Assembly (NCBI RefSeq): GCF_024704725.1
Contig: NZ_JALIQS010000002.1
Span: 744,001 to 808,000 of the forward strand
DNA from: Shinella sp. CPCC 101442
Lineage (GTDB): Bacteria; Pseudomonadota; Alphaproteobacteria; Rhizobiales; Rhizobiaceae
Length of the DNA stretch: 64,000 bases
Direction of reading: 5' to 3'
The translations under genes and the position numbers were made by a program. The notes under the pieces were generated by a model. It saw only the letters and a list, made by a program, of their open reading frames with translations. It did not search any database and had not been told where the DNA came from. Below are positions 18,829 through 27,692 of this stretch, in pieces; within the stretch, counting starts at the first letter, position 1, and the number at the start of each line of letters is the position of its first letter.

Positions 18829-19172
18829 ACAGACGCGCAGAATCCCTGCTATACTGACTGCTTAAAACCACAGTTTCATGCTCGCCGCAACAGCCATGGG
18901 CCTGCGCCCGTGCGGCATTTTTGCGCAAAAGCAAAAGCCTTACGCCTATCCCCACAGTTTCCACACAATTCCCTATAGCATGAAAGGTTTGGCCGCCGCG
19001 ACCCTCTGCCGGCGACGCCTCCCACAAGGGTCGCGACTCACTGGAGGGACGCCAAACCGGCGAGGCGTGCCCCCGGAATTTCCGGCGCCCTCCCCCGCCT
19101 TTACCACGAACCCCGCAAGTTCAAGGATCCGCTGCAAATGATCGGCAACTCGCGGCTAGAATCCGGCGCGCC

Positions 19173-19200
19173 TTGACGCATACCGACCGTATGGTATGTT
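19173..19200 (+). promoter_or_regulatory. Promoter with TetR operator in its spacer
   Basis: TTGACG (19173-19178) and TATGTT (19195-19200) are separated by 16 bases. The hyphenated palindrome CATACC-N8-GGTATG (19179-19198) fills the spacer and enters the -10. The predicted start of transcription is about six to seven bases past the -10, which is the A of the TetR ATG at 19207; no ribosome-binding site is present. The transcript is therefore probably leaderless and autorepressed. Confidence 0.7.
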
Positions 19201-19206
19201 ATTTTC

Positions 19207-19842
19207 ATGCCCAGACCGACCAAACATGCGCCCGAACGGGGCAATGCACGCATCCGGCTCCTCGAAGCCGCCCGTGACATCATCCGCGCCAAAGGATTCG
19301 CCGCCACCAGCGTCGACGACCTCTGCAAGGCGGCGGATGTGACGAAGGGCGCCTTCTTCCACCACTTTGCCAGCAAGGAGGCGCTGGGCGTCGCGGCAGC
19401 GGATTTCTGGGCGGAAACGACGAGCGCCTTCTTCGAGGCGGCACCCTATCACGGCCCGACGGATCCGCTCGCCCGGTTGCTTGCCTATGTCGCCTTCCGC
19501 AAGGCGATCATCCAAGGCGAGATCGCGGAGTTTACCTGCCTCGTCGGCACACTTGCGCAGGAGACCTATGCCAGCGCGCCGGATATTCGCGACGCCTGTG
19601 CCCGCAGCATCTTCGGCCACACGGCAACGCTGGAAACCGATATCGAGGCGGCCCGGCAGTCGCGCGGCATCACGGCCGACTGGACCGCGGCGAGCCTTGC
19701 CCGCCACACGCAGACCGTCATCCAGGGCGCCTTCGTTCTCGCCAAGGCCGCCAGCGACCCGGCGCTCGCCCGGGAAAGCCTCGACCATCTCGACCGATAC
19801 ATCAGACATTTGTTTCATCCAGCGGAGGAGGATGCAGCATGA
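19207..19842 (+). CDS. TetR family transcriptional regulator
   Basis: A 211-residue repressor. The N-terminal helix-turn-helix reads ATSVDDLCKAADVTKGAFFHHFASKEALG (residues 38-66), with the usual KGAFFHHF recognition helix; the rest is an all-helical ligand-binding domain. TetR repressors normally bind a palindrome at their own promoter, and one lies in the promoter spacer directly upstream. Its stop overlaps the start of the DUF6151 gene (ATGA), so it controls its own operon. Ligand unknown. Confidence 0.93.
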   Translation: MPRPTKHAPERGNARIRLLEAARDIIRAKGFAATSVDDLCKAADVTKGAFFHHFASKEALGVAAADFWAETTSAFFEAAPYHGPTDPLARLLAYVAFRKAIIQGEIAEFTCLVGTLAQETYASAPDIRDACARSIFGHTATLETDIEAARQSRGITADWTAASLARHTQTVIQGAFVLAKAASDPALARESLDHLDRYIRHLFHPAEEDAA

Positions 19843-20375
19843 CGAAAACCAGAATCATCGGATGCACCTGCGGCAAGACGCATTTCGAAGTGGAGGGCGA
19901 GCCGTTCCTCGTTTCGGAGTGCCTGTGCAACAGTTGCCGTGCGGCGGCCGCGCGCCTTGAACGCCTGCCCGGCGCGCAATCGATGCTCACGAGCTACCAG
20001 GCGACGCCGAGTGCGGAATACCGCAAGGACCGCATAAAGATCCTTTCGGGCGCGGAAAACCTCAGGGAATTTCGCCTGACGGCCGATGCCGGCTCGCGCC
20101 GGATCGTCGCGACCTGCTGCAACACGCCGGTCTTCCTGGAGATGAAGGGCGCACACTGGCTGAGCGTCTATCTGCATCTCTGGCCGGCGGAGACGCGGCC
20201 AAAGCCGGAACTGCGCACCATGGTCGGCGATCTCCAGGATGCCTCCGGCCTGCCGGCCGACATCCTCAACCTGAAGACCCATCATCTGAAATTCTACGCC
20301 AAGCTGCTGGCAGCCTGGATCGCGATGGGTTTTCGCAATCCCAAGATCAATGTGACGGGAGTAATCGATGCCTAG
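19839..20375 (+). CDS. DUF6151 family protein
   Basis: A 178-residue protein. Three cysteine groups, GCTCGKTHFEVEGEP (near residue 10), CLCNSCRAAA (near 30) and ATCCNTPVFLEMKG (near 91), give a layout similar to the GFA zinc-binding fold. It matches the family called DUF6151, which is mostly found beside TetR-type regulators. Function unknown; a zinc-bound, glutathione- or aldehyde-related role would be a guess from the cysteine pattern. Translation is coupled to the tetR gene (ATGA overlap) and to the next gene, which it overlaps by eight bases. Confidence 0.8.
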   Translation: MTKTRIIGCTCGKTHFEVEGEPFLVSECLCNSCRAAAARLERLPGAQSMLTSYQATPSAEYRKDRIKILSGAENLREFRLTADAGSRRIVATCCNTPVFLEMKGAHWLSVYLHLWPAETRPKPELRTMVGDLQDASGLPADILNLKTHHLKFYAKLLAAWIAMGFRNPKINVTGVIDA

Positions 20376-20667
20376 CGAGAAGATTTCCATCGAGAACGTA
20401 CTGCAGCCCGGCAAGACCTATCGCGCCGACCGCGCCAAGTACGAGGCGATGCGCGAGGCGCTCCTGACCATCCTGCCGGACACGGCGCCGGGGCTTACCG
20501 TATCCGATGCCCGCGACGCGCTCCTGCCGCATCTGTCGGAAGAGCTGTTTCCCGGCGGCGACAAGGCCGGTTGGTGGCTGAAGGCCGTTCAGCTCGACCT
20601 CGAAGCCAAGGGTATTGTTCGCCGCGCGCCGGGCAGCCCGGTCCGGCTCTATCGCCCCGCGACCTGA
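20368..20667 (+). CDS. DUF6958 family protein
   Basis: A 99-residue soluble protein that starts MPSEKISIENVLQPGKTYRA and contains LPHLSEELFPGGDKAGWWLK followed by VQLDLEAKGIVRR. This fits the small DUF6958 family; the layout suggests a short helical, winged-helix-like fold, but no function is known. It overlaps the end of the DUF6151 gene by eight bases and is followed by a strong terminator, so it closes the TetR operon. Confidence 0.75.
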   Translation: MPSEKISIENVLQPGKTYRADRAKYEAMREALLTILPDTAPGLTVSDARDALLPHLSEELFPGGDKAGWWLKAVQLDLEAKGIVRRAPGSPVRLYRPAT

Positions 20668-20699
20668 GGCAGCCGGTTGACGCCCTATTATAAAGAGCA

Positions 20700-20756
20700 G
20701 CCCCGAGCGTCCAATTTCCGCCTTCAATCAATCGGAAAGGAGCGCTCGGGGCTTTT
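20700..20756 (+). terminator. Terminator of the tetR-DUF6151-DUF6958 operon
   Basis: GCCCCGAGCG (20700-20709) pairs perfectly with CGCTCGGGGC (20743-20752), a 10-bp stem followed by TTTT. The long loop contains a second short stem (TTTCCG with CGGAAA). Confidence 0.75.
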
Positions 20757-20813
20757 CATTTCGCTGCCGTCCCTTCAAAGATACCCCGACTGATTCGAGA
20801 TTCCGAGGTTTTC

Positions 20814-21344
20814 ATGGGTTTTGCTTCCCTTTCCCGGCTGTCCCGGGCGGCATTCGGCCTTGCCGTCTTCTCGCTCGGCGCCATGGCGCTTCCGTCGCTC
20901 GCAGCGGCCCAGCAGCCCGGCACCGTGAAATCGAACCATGGCGCCTGGTCCATCGTCTGCGACCAGCCGGCTGGCGCCTCCGGCGAACAATGCGCGCTGA
21001 TGCAGAACGTGCTGGCCGAAGACCGCCCTGAACTGGGCCTCTCCGTCGTGGTGCTCAAGACCGCCGACCGGAAGGCCAAGATCCTTCGGGTACTGGCGCC
21101 GCTGGGCGTGCTGCTGCCGAACGGGCTCGGCCTCAATGTCGACGGCAAGGATATCGGCCGCGCCTATTTCGTGCGCTGCTTTGCCGATGGCTGCTATGCC
21201 GAAGTCGTGCTCGAGGACGAATTGCTGAAGACCTTCCGCTCCGGCGCGACGGCCACCTTCATCGTCTTCCAGTCCCCGGAGGAAGGCATCGGCATCCCCG
21301 TCGACCTCAAGGGTTTCGGCGAAGGCTATGACGCGCTGCCGTAA
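20814..21344 (+). CDS. Invasion-associated locus B (IalB) family protein
   Basis: A 176-residue periplasmic protein. A signal peptide (cleavage near SLAAAQQ) is followed by the IalB domain: HGAWSIVCDQPAG, EQCALMQNVL and LGVLLPNGLGLNVDGKDIG, then AYFVRCFADGCYAEV with a cysteine pair. IalB was named in Bartonella for red-cell invasion, but the family is common in non-pathogenic rhizobia, where its role is unclear. It precedes tldD, separated by a GC-rich hairpin without a T run (21351-21380). Confidence 0.88.
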   Translation: MGFASLSRLSRAAFGLAVFSLGAMALPSLAAAQQPGTVKSNHGAWSIVCDQPAGASGEQCALMQNVLAEDRPELGLSVVVLKTADRKAKILRVLAPLGVLLPNGLGLNVDGKDIGRAYFVRCFADGCYAEVVLEDELLKTFRSGATATFIVFQSPEEGIGIPVDLKGFGEGYDALP

Positions 21345-21422
21345 GCCTTGTCCCGGCGGGCTTGTCGCCCGCCGCCGGGAGACTTACATGAGCCCGGTCC
21401 TTCAATGCTCGCGGAGCCTGCC

Positions 21423-22838
21423 ATGAACACCGACCTCCTCTCCCTTTTCGATGCCGACGAGGCATCCGTGCAGGCGGTGCTCAGGGAAACGTTGAAGAAC
21501 GCCGACGACGGCGAGCTGTTTCTCGAACATGCGCAGGCAGAATCGCTGTCCTTCGACAACGGCCGCCTCAAGGGCGGCAGCTTCAATACCGACCAGGGTT
21601 TTGGCCTGCGCGCGGTTGCCGGCGAAGCCGTGGGGTATGCGCATTCCGGCGAGATGACGCTTTCGGCGCTGAAGCGCGCGGCCGATGCGGCCGGCGCCGT
21701 CACGCGCGGCTATTCCGGTGACTACACGACCGCGCCTCAGGGCACCAACCGCCAGCTCTACAGCCCCGACAACCCGATCGGCTCGCCGACCTTCGAGCAG
21801 AAGGTGGCCCTGCTTACCGAGATCGACGCCTATCTGCGCGCCAAGGACCCCAAGGTCCGGCAGGTCACCGCTTCCGTCGCCGCGAGCTGGCAGGTCGTCA
21901 ACATCCTGCGCGCCGACGGCCACCGCGTCACCGATGTCAGGCCGATGACCCGCATCAACATTTCCGTTGTCGTCGGTGAAGGCGACCGGCAGGAGACGGG
22001 CAGCTACGGCATCGGCGGGCGCACGACCTTCGATGCGTTCCTGACCGAGGAAAGCTGGCATGCCGGCGCCAATGAGGCGCTGCGCCAGGCTCTGGTCAAT
22101 CTCGAGGCCGTCGAAGCCCCGGCGGGCACGATGGATGTCGTGCTCTCCAACGGCTGGCCTGGCGTCATGCTGCACGAGGCGGTCGGCCACGGGCTGGAAG
22201 GCGATTTCAACCGCAAGAAAACGTCCGCCTTTGCCGGACTGATGGGCGAGCAGGTGGCGGCCAAGGGCGTCACCGTCGTCGATGACGGCACGATCGACAA
22301 CCGCCGCGGCTCGATCACCGTCGACGACGAGGGCACGCCCTCGGCCTACAATGTGCTGATCGAGGACGGCAAGCTGGTCGGCTACATGCAGGACCGGCAG
22401 AATGCCCGGCTGATGGGCATGAAGGCGACCGGTAACGGCCGCCGGCAGGGTTATGCCTATCGCCCCATGCCGCGCATGACGAACACCTACATGCTCTCTG
22501 GCGACAAGACGCCGGAAGAGATCATCGCTTCGGTGAAGAACGGCATCTACGCCGTCTCCTTCGGCGGCGGACAGGTCGATATCACCTCCGGCAAATTCGT
22601 CTTCGGCTGCACCGAGGCCTATCTCATCGAGAACGGCAAGGTGACGGCGCCGGTCAAGGGCGCCATGCTGATCGGCAACGGTCCGGACGCCATGCGCCGC
22701 GTCTCGATGATCGGCAACGACACCAAGCTCGACACCGGCATCGGCAATTGCGGCAAGGCCGGCCAATGGGTGCCCGTGGGCGTCGGCCAGCCGCACCTTC
22801 GGATGGACCAGATCACGGTTGGCGGGACAAAGACCTAA
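21423..22838 (+). CDS. tldD: Metalloprotease TldD
   Basis: A 471-residue subunit of the TldD/TldE (PmbA) protease, which trims peptides such as microcin or antitoxin precursors. The zinc site is seen in MLHEAVGHGLEGDFNRK near residue 250 (HExxxH), and the C-terminal cysteine ligand lies in GKFVFGCTEAYLIENGK. A longer frame upstream is open, but the start at 21423 (MNTDLLSLFDAD) has GGAG before it and matches the usual length. The stop overlaps that of the convergent LysR gene. The partner TldE is not in the window. Confidence 0.95.
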   Translation: MNTDLLSLFDADEASVQAVLRETLKNADDGELFLEHAQAESLSFDNGRLKGGSFNTDQGFGLRAVAGEAVGYAHSGEMTLSALKRAADAAGAVTRGYSGDYTTAPQGTNRQLYSPDNPIGSPTFEQKVALLTEIDAYLRAKDPKVRQVTASVAASWQVVNILRADGHRVTDVRPMTRINISVVVGEGDRQETGSYGIGGRTTFDAFLTEESWHAGANEALRQALVNLEAVEAPAGTMDVVLSNGWPGVMLHEAVGHGLEGDFNRKKTSAFAGLMGEQVAAKGVTVVDDGTIDNRRGSITVDDEGTPSAYNVLIEDGKLVGYMQDRQNARLMGMKATGNGRRQGYAYRPMPRMTNTYMLSGDKTPEEIIASVKNGIYAVSFGGGQVDITSGKFVFGCTEAYLIENGKVTAPVKGAMLIGNGPDAMRRVSMIGNDTKLDTGIGNCGKAGQWVPVGVGQPHLRMDQITVGGTKT

Positions 22839-23740
22839 GAGCCGTCCTCTCCCCGCACGCCGAGACGCTGCAACAGCCATGACCGGAACGCCTGCGCTTC
22901 CGGCGAGAGGCGCTTGAAGCTGCGCGCCACCAGCCAGTAGGCGCCGTGGCGGATCGAAAGGTCGAAGGGCTGGATAAGGCGGCCGGCGGCGATATCCTCG
23001 GCCGCGAGGAAACGGTCGACCAGCGCCACGCCATGGCCGCGCAGCACCGCCTGCAGCACCAGATTCCCCTCCGCGAAGATTTGCGCCCGGCCGAGCGGAG
23101 CGTCCGGCAGGCCGGCGGCGGCAAACCAGCGCTCCCAGACGCTGCGGTTTTCCTCGTGCAGCAATGTATGGGCGAAGAGGTCGGCAGGCGTGGAAAGTGC
23201 CGGACCATTCGCCAGCAGGCCCGGCGCGATGACCGCCACCATGTCCACATCCGTCAGATGATCCACATCCGTGCGCGGCCAGGCCTTGGCGTCCATGCCG
23301 TGGCGGATGGCGATTTCGGCTTCGTGCGTACGAAACTCGATGAGCCGCATGTCGGAATCGACCGTCACATCGACGTCGGGATGGCCGGTGCGGAAATCAT
23401 CGAGATGCGAGACCAGCCAGCAGGCGGCAAAGGACGGCTCCACGCTGATTTCCAGGAGACCGCCGCCGCGCCGGCCGCGAATGTCAGACAGGCTCGCATC
23501 CATCGTATCGAAGGCGCGCGAGAGCACGCCGAGCAGCGCGTGGCCAGACGGCGTGAGGCGTACGGCGCGGTGGCGGCGCTCGAAAAGCGGCTTGCCGAGC
23601 TCGGCCTCCAGCTCCTTCACCTGCCGGCTGACGGCGGCCTGCGAGACCGCAAGCTCATCGGCCGCCAGCGTGAAGCTGCCAAGCCGCCCCGCCGCCTCGA
23701 AACTCCTCAATGCCGTCAAAGGCAGTCGACCGCGTTTCAT
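22835..23740 (-). CDS. LysR family transcriptional regulator, GcvA-like
   Basis: A 301-residue regulator. The helix-turn-helix is at residues 8-65 (LTALRSFEAAGRLGSFTLAA, then SQAAVSRQVKELE), with the QVKELE pattern of the GcvA subgroup; residues 90-295 are the periplasmic-binding-protein-like effector domain. LysR regulators usually control a divergent neighbour; here the divergent gene is the small 87-residue ORF at 23844. Its stop codon overlaps that of tldD in antisense (22835-22838). Effector unknown. Confidence 0.92.
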   Translation of the reverse strand: MKRGRLPLTALRSFEAAGRLGSFTLAADELAVSQAAVSRQVKELEAELGKPLFERRHRAVRLTPSGHALLGVLSRAFDTMDASLSDIRGRRGGGLLEISVEPSFAACWLVSHLDDFRTGHPDVDVTVDSDMRLIEFRTHEAEIAIRHGMDAKAWPRTDVDHLTDVDMVAVIAPGLLANGPALSTPADLFAHTLLHEENRSVWERWFAAAGLPDAPLGRAQIFAEGNLVLQAVLRGHGVALVDRFLAAEDIAAGRLIQPFDLSIRHGAYWLVARSFKRLSPEAQAFRSWLLQRLGVRGEDGS

Positions 23741-23843
23741 CGCATAACCTCAAGTCATCTGAAATCGACGATAAACTCGTTTGAGCCGACGAGGCAAGCG
23801 GGCGGATAATCCGTGCAGTTATCATATGCATGGAGGAGATGAC

Positions 23844-24107
23844 ATGTTCATCCCGATCATCACCGTCTTCACCGACGTCGTCCGCCTCATGACCTTCCAG
23901 CCGCCGGCCGCGAAAAATGAGCGGTTCCGGCGCCCTTGCGCCGAGGCTGACCTTGCGCCGGCGGAGACGCCCTGTGGCGCGCCTGCCGTCAGGCAACCGG
24001 TGCCCCTTGCCGCATCGACAAGGGAGCGGCGCGCCGATCCGCAGGATAGACCTTGTTCCGGGCCCGGCCCTCAGCCGAGCTTTGAAAAGCTCCTGGCGAG
24101 CGGGTGA
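23844..24107 (+). CDS. Small protein of unknown function, divergent from LysR
   Basis: An 87-residue open frame with a strong ribosome-binding site (GGAGGAGA, six bases before the ATG). It begins MFIPIITVFTDVVRLMTFQ, a short hydrophobic segment, and continues with a charged, proline-rich tail without recognisable domains. The good start signal and the divergent position from the LysR gene favour a real gene, but the tail composition is compatible with a chance frame. I do not recognise a family. Confidence 0.45.
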   Translation: MFIPIITVFTDVVRLMTFQPPAAKNERFRRPCAEADLAPAETPCGAPAVRQPVPLAASTRERRADPQDRPCSGPGPQPSFEKLLASG

Positions 24108-24225
24108 AACCGCTTCGGTTCCGGTGTGGTTCACCAGCAAAAGATGGGGGTAGCCGGCGACGTTAACGCCTCGGATACCACGCAAGCCCCATAAAGGCGG
24201 CTGGTTCAACCATCAGGAGGCGGGA

Positions 24226-25281
24226 ATGCCGATCCGTAGCGTCATGCGACAGGGGCTGAAGCGCGCCGTCATCACCGGCGGGCTCGAAGTCGCGCATCTG
24301 GCGGAGCGCGCCGGCCTGATGGCGTCTGCGCGCGGCATGGGGGCGATCTTCACCCTGCACCATGTGCGGCCGAAGACGCCACAGGTCTTCGATCCGAATG
24401 CCCACCTTGAGATCACGCCGGAATTCCTCGATGCCGCAATCGGGCACCTGACGGAAGAAGGCTATCAGTTCGTGTCGCTTGCCGACATGCCGGCACGCCT
24501 CGCCATCGCGCGGCCCGGGGAGCGGTTTGCCGCCTTCACGCTCGACGACGGCTACCGCAACAACGCCGTGCATGCGCAACCGGTGTTCACGCGCCACAAG
24601 GTGCCGTTCACCGTGTTCGTGGCACCCGGCTTCGCCTGCAAGACGCACGGTATCTGGTGGGAAACGCTGACCGAGCTTTTGCGCGCAGCCCCCCATCTCG
24701 ATTTCGATTTCGGCTCCGGCACCGTCACTATGCCGCTCGCGACGCCCTTCCAGAAACAGGCGGCCTATGAGCGTTTCGCCTCTTTCATTCGTTTGCACGC
24801 CGAGGAGACCGCGGCCATTGAAAGGCTCGATGCGGTTGCCCGCGCCCACAACATCGATCCGTTGATGATCACCGAACGGCTGGTCATGCGCGAGCCGGAA
24901 CTGAAGAGCCTCGTGCTCAATCCCCTCGCGACAATCGGCGCGCACACGGTGAGCCACCGCGCTCTGGCACGCCTTTCCGACGAGGAAGCACGGCGCGAGA
25001 TGGATGAATCGGCCGAGCGCATCGCCGCGATTACCGGGCGCCGGCCGGATACGTTCGCCTATCCCTATGGTGACCGCGCCGCCGTCTCGTCGCGCGAGCA
25101 CCAGTTCGCCAGGGACCTCGGCTTCCGCGTCGCCGTCAGGACGGAGCCCGGCACGCTTTCGTCGCGCTCCTTCGACGCGCCGACGGCGCTCCCCCGCATC
25201 TCGCTGAACGGGCTGTATCAAAAGCCGAAATATGTCGGCGCGCTCGCCTCGGGCATCCCCTTCCGGCTGATGCGGAGCTAG
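24226..25281 (+). CDS. Polysaccharide deacetylase family protein
   Basis: A 351-residue NodB-homology protein that would remove acetyl groups from an N-acetylated sugar polymer. Motif 1 is FTLDDGYRNN near residue 105 (catalytic and metal-binding Asp pair), motif 2 is GAHTVSHRAL (two metal-binding histidines) near 240, and motif 3 is FAYPYGDR near 278. It has no clear signal peptide. An AGGAGG site precedes the ATG. Substrate unknown; a role in surface polysaccharide modification is possible. Confidence 0.9.
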   Translation: MPIRSVMRQGLKRAVITGGLEVAHLAERAGLMASARGMGAIFTLHHVRPKTPQVFDPNAHLEITPEFLDAAIGHLTEEGYQFVSLADMPARLAIARPGERFAAFTLDDGYRNNAVHAQPVFTRHKVPFTVFVAPGFACKTHGIWWETLTELLRAAPHLDFDFGSGTVTMPLATPFQKQAAYERFASFIRLHAEETAAIERLDAVARAHNIDPLMITERLVMREPELKSLVLNPLATIGAHTVSHRALARLSDEEARREMDESAERIAAITGRRPDTFAYPYGDRAAVSSREHQFARDLGFRVAVRTEPGTLSSRSFDAPTALPRISLNGLYQKPKYVGALASGIPFRLMRS

Positions 25282-25291
25282 GCCGACCCGC

Positions 25292-25912
25292 TCACGGATA
25301 CATCCTGACCTTCGTCCAGCCCTTGCCATCCTCCACGCGGCGGAATTCCACGCGGTCGTGCAGGCGGAAGGGACGGTCGTGCCAGAATTCGATCGAGACT
25401 GGCTTCAGGCGGAAGCCGGACCAGTGGGGCGGGCGGGGGATTTCGCCGATCGCGTAGCGGGCGGTGTATTCGGCGACGGCCTTTTCCAGCGCGAAGCGGC
25501 TTTCGAGCGGTCGGGATTGCTTGGAGGCCCAGGCGCCGATGCGGCTGCCGCGCGGGCGCGAGGCGTAATATTCGTCGGCCTCGGCGTCGCTGACGACCTC
25601 GACCTCGCCTCGGATGCGGATCTGGCGGCGAAGCGACTTCCAGTGGAAGCACATGGCGGCCTTGCCGGCGGAGAGGACTTCCTGGCCCTTGCGGCTTTCG
25701 AAATTCGTGTAGAACACGAAGCCGCGCTCGTCGAAACCCTTCAACAGAACCATGCGAACGTTGGGCAGGCCCGTCTCGTCGACGGTGGCGAGCGCCAGCG
25801 CGTTGGCATCGTTCGGCTCGCTCTTGCCAGCGTCCGAAAGCCAGCTTCCGAACAGGGCATAGGGTTCGTTTTCCTCGGTGAAGTCACCGCTTGTTAACGC
25901 ATTTTCGCTCAT
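25292..25912 (-). CDS. pdxH: Pyridoxamine 5'-phosphate oxidase
   Basis: A 206-residue FMN enzyme that oxidises PNP or PMP to pyridoxal 5'-phosphate. The FMN-binding segments [21 protein letters not shown] and [17 protein letters not shown] and the substrate-binding [15 protein letters not shown] with [13 protein letters not shown] are all present. The C terminus ends in KVRMYP rather than the frequent RLAP. It is convergent with the deacetylase gene and divergent from the surface-lipoprotein gene. Confidence 0.96.
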   Translation of the reverse strand: MSENALTSGDFTEENEPYALFGSWLSDAGKSEPNDANALALATVDETGLPNVRMVLLKGFDERGFVFYTNFESRKGQEVLSAGKAAMCFHWKSLRRQIRIRGEVEVVSDAEADEYYASRPRGSRIGAWASKQSRPLESRFALEKAVAEYTARYAIGEIPRPPHWSGFRLKPVSIEFWHDRPFRLHDRVEFRRVEDGKGWTKVRMYP

Positions 25913-25971
25913 ATTCGATTCAATGCCGATCTTCTTTTGGCCGATCTTTTTGACTGCATGAGGCAGGTGGA

Positions 25972-26418
25972 GTGAACGTCATAGCAAAGTCGCGACCGGA
26001 GACAAAGCCATACTGGGCGCGCTGCATCGCAGTCGTCGCGGTAACGACTTCGGCTGCACTCCTGTCGAGCTGCATGAGCGGTCTCGATCTTTTCGAAGAC
26101 AGCAAGGTCGACAGCACCATCCGCACCAGCACCGTTGCCAATGGCGAGCGTCTTTCCGACGAAACAACCGTGCGCAATGCCGTCTCCTCCGCCGATCTCG
26201 TACAGTCCGCCGGCCAACCCATTCCCTGGGCGAATTCCGCCTCGGGAAGTGCCGGCGTCATCAGTACGATTGCCGAAAACCGTGACGGTGCCGGCCGCAC
26301 TTGCCGGGATTTCGTGACGACGAAACACTCCTACCAGGGCATCGCCAACTATTCCGGCCGCACGTGCCTTGGCAATTCCGGCGAATGGCTGCTCCTGGCC
26401 TTCGACCTTCAAGGTTGA
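25972..26418 (+). CDS. RT0821/Lpp0805-family surface lipoprotein
   Basis: A 148-residue exported protein. The lipobox-like LLSSC lies at residues 30-34 after a hydrophobic stretch, and the C-terminal domain has [17 protein letters not shown] and [10 protein letters not shown], the core of the RT0821/Lpp0805 surface protein family related to the 17-kDa antigen. The start is a GTG with AGGTGGA before it. It is divergent from pdxH. Function unknown; the membrane anchor suggests a cell envelope role. Confidence 0.8.
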   Translation: MNVIAKSRPETKPYWARCIAVVAVTTSAALLSSCMSGLDLFEDSKVDSTIRTSTVANGERLSDETTVRNAVSSADLVQSAGQPIPWANSASGSAGVISTIAENRDGAGRTCRDFVTTKHSYQGIANYSGRTCLGNSGEWLLLAFDLQG

Positions 26419-26520
26419 GCCCGACCATCCTCATCTTAGCAATCTGTAAACCCTAACGCGTAACCGGCGGTTAGAAACTCGCCCGCTACCATGAGCGGTA
26501 AAACGAAACGGGTGGTAGTT

Positions 26521-27588
26521 ATGCGTGATCCCTATTCGGTTCTCGGCGTGAAGCGGAATGCCGGCCAGGACGAAATCAAGGCGGCGTGGCGTTCGGTGGC
26601 GAAAGCCGTGCATCCCGACCAGAACCATGACGACCCGAACGCGACCGTGCGCTTCACCGAAGCCGGCCGCGCTTACGATCTTTTGCGCGATCCCGACAAG
26701 CGCAGCCGCTACGACCGCCAGCAGCGCGAGGCGGAGCTTCGCCGCATGGAACAGATGCGCCAGCAGCAGGCCGAGCGCAAAGCGAGAACCGAAAGCCCCC
26801 GTCAATCGGAGGGTCCGCGCGTATCCGGCGAGGGCGCGGAAGACATGATCGCCCGCATCTTCGGCGTCGATTCGCGTGGCCAGCAGGCCGAGGCGAAGCC
26901 GCAGGCCCGTACCCAGGCTCAGGCTCAAACACAGGCATCCGCCGCCGCTCCCGCCCCGGATACCCGCAAGGTTGCGGCCGAACCGGCCGCCGAAGAGGCG
27001 CCGCCCACCCGCGCCGCGGCTCCGGCTACCGCCATCATCTCCGCCATCATCCGCCGCATCCGCGGCACACGCGCCACGGTCGAGAAGGCGCCGGATCTCG
27101 TCGCCGACGTTACCGTCAGCGTGGAGGACATCCTCAATCGCGTGCGCCCGACCATCGAGACGCCGGAGGGACAAACCATCCGCGTGCCCGTCGGTGCGGG
27201 CACGACCGATGGCCAGGTGATCCGTCTCAAGGAGGCCGGCCATCGCATCGAAAACCTGCGGCGCGGCGATGCCGTCGTCACCGTGCGTGTGGCGCCCGGC
27301 CGCTTCCGCGTCGATGGCTTCGATCTGAAGGTCGATCTGCCCATCACGATCGAGAATGCTGTCCTCGGCTGCGAGACGACCATCGAGGGGCCGAGCGGTC
27401 CCCTCTCCGTCACGGTTCCGGCGTGGTCCGGATCCGACCAGACGATCCGGATCCCGGACGAGGGCCTCATCAAGGACAACGGCGAGCGTGGCGACCTCAT
27501 CGCCGAAATCCGTCTGCTCCTTTGGGAAAAGCCGGATGCCAAGATGATCGACCTCATGCGGTCGTTGCGCGAAGGCCTCTACCTTTAA
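26521..27588 (+). CDS. DnaJ-class co-chaperone with C-terminal domains
   Basis: A 355-residue J-domain protein. The J domain is MRDPYSVLGV to residue 68, with the HPD motif in KAVHPDQNHDD. A long Gln/Ala/Pro-rich linker (about residues 85-170, with repeats of QAQ) leads to two C-terminal substrate-binding domains (DVTVSVEDILNRV to the end). It has no zinc-finger region, so it is CbpA-like rather than DnaJ. I start at 26521 because the J domain begins there and GGTGGT precedes it; a further ATG lies at 26491. Confidence 0.88.
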   Translation: MRDPYSVLGVKRNAGQDEIKAAWRSVAKAVHPDQNHDDPNATVRFTEAGRAYDLLRDPDKRSRYDRQQREAELRRMEQMRQQQAERKARTESPRQSEGPRVSGEGAEDMIARIFGVDSRGQQAEAKPQARTQAQAQTQASAAAPAPDTRKVAAEPAAEEAPPTRAAAPATAIISAIIRRIRGTRATVEKAPDLVADVTVSVEDILNRVRPTIETPEGQTIRVPVGAGTTDGQVIRLKEAGHRIENLRRGDAVVTVRVAPGRFRVDGFDLKVDLPITIENAVLGCETTIEGPSGPLSVTVPAWSGSDQTIRIPDEGLIKDNGERGDLIAEIRLLLWEKPDAKMIDLMRSLREGLYL

Positions 27589-27670
27589 TCGATTTATGAA
27601 CTTTCAGTGAAAGATGCACCCATTGTTACGGATGCTAACAGTTCCTGAACTGGCGCGCGCTTGAACCGCA

Positions 27671-27692
27671 TTGCCGCCTATGCCATAGGCAA
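27671..27692. promoter_or_regulatory. Perfect dyad upstream of fabI
   Basis: GCCTATG-C-CATAGGC (27676-27690) is a perfect 7-base palindrome, and TTGCC (27671-27675) with GGCAA (27688-27692) offers a second register. It lies 86 bases upstream of the fabI start in a region without genes, after a TTGAAC at 27661. It could be an operator for a lipid regulator; no protein is identified. Confidence 0.4.

Larger units (their letters stand above)
18795..19206. other. Intergenic region between divergent ctaC and the TetR gene
   Basis: This 412-base stretch has no convincing gene. Near its left end is the FNR/FixK box; a possible -10 for ctaC (TATAGC on the minus strand, 18853-18848) gives a start near 18841. 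At its right end lie the promoter and operator of the TetR gene. The middle (about 18880-19160) holds only short, unconvincing open frames and no hairpin with a T run. Confidence 0.6.

Noticed and set aside
21351-21380. GC-rich hairpin between ialB-like and tldD
   Set aside because: A stem of 10 or more pairs exists, but there is no T run and it is not a clear terminator; it may only slow or process the transcript.
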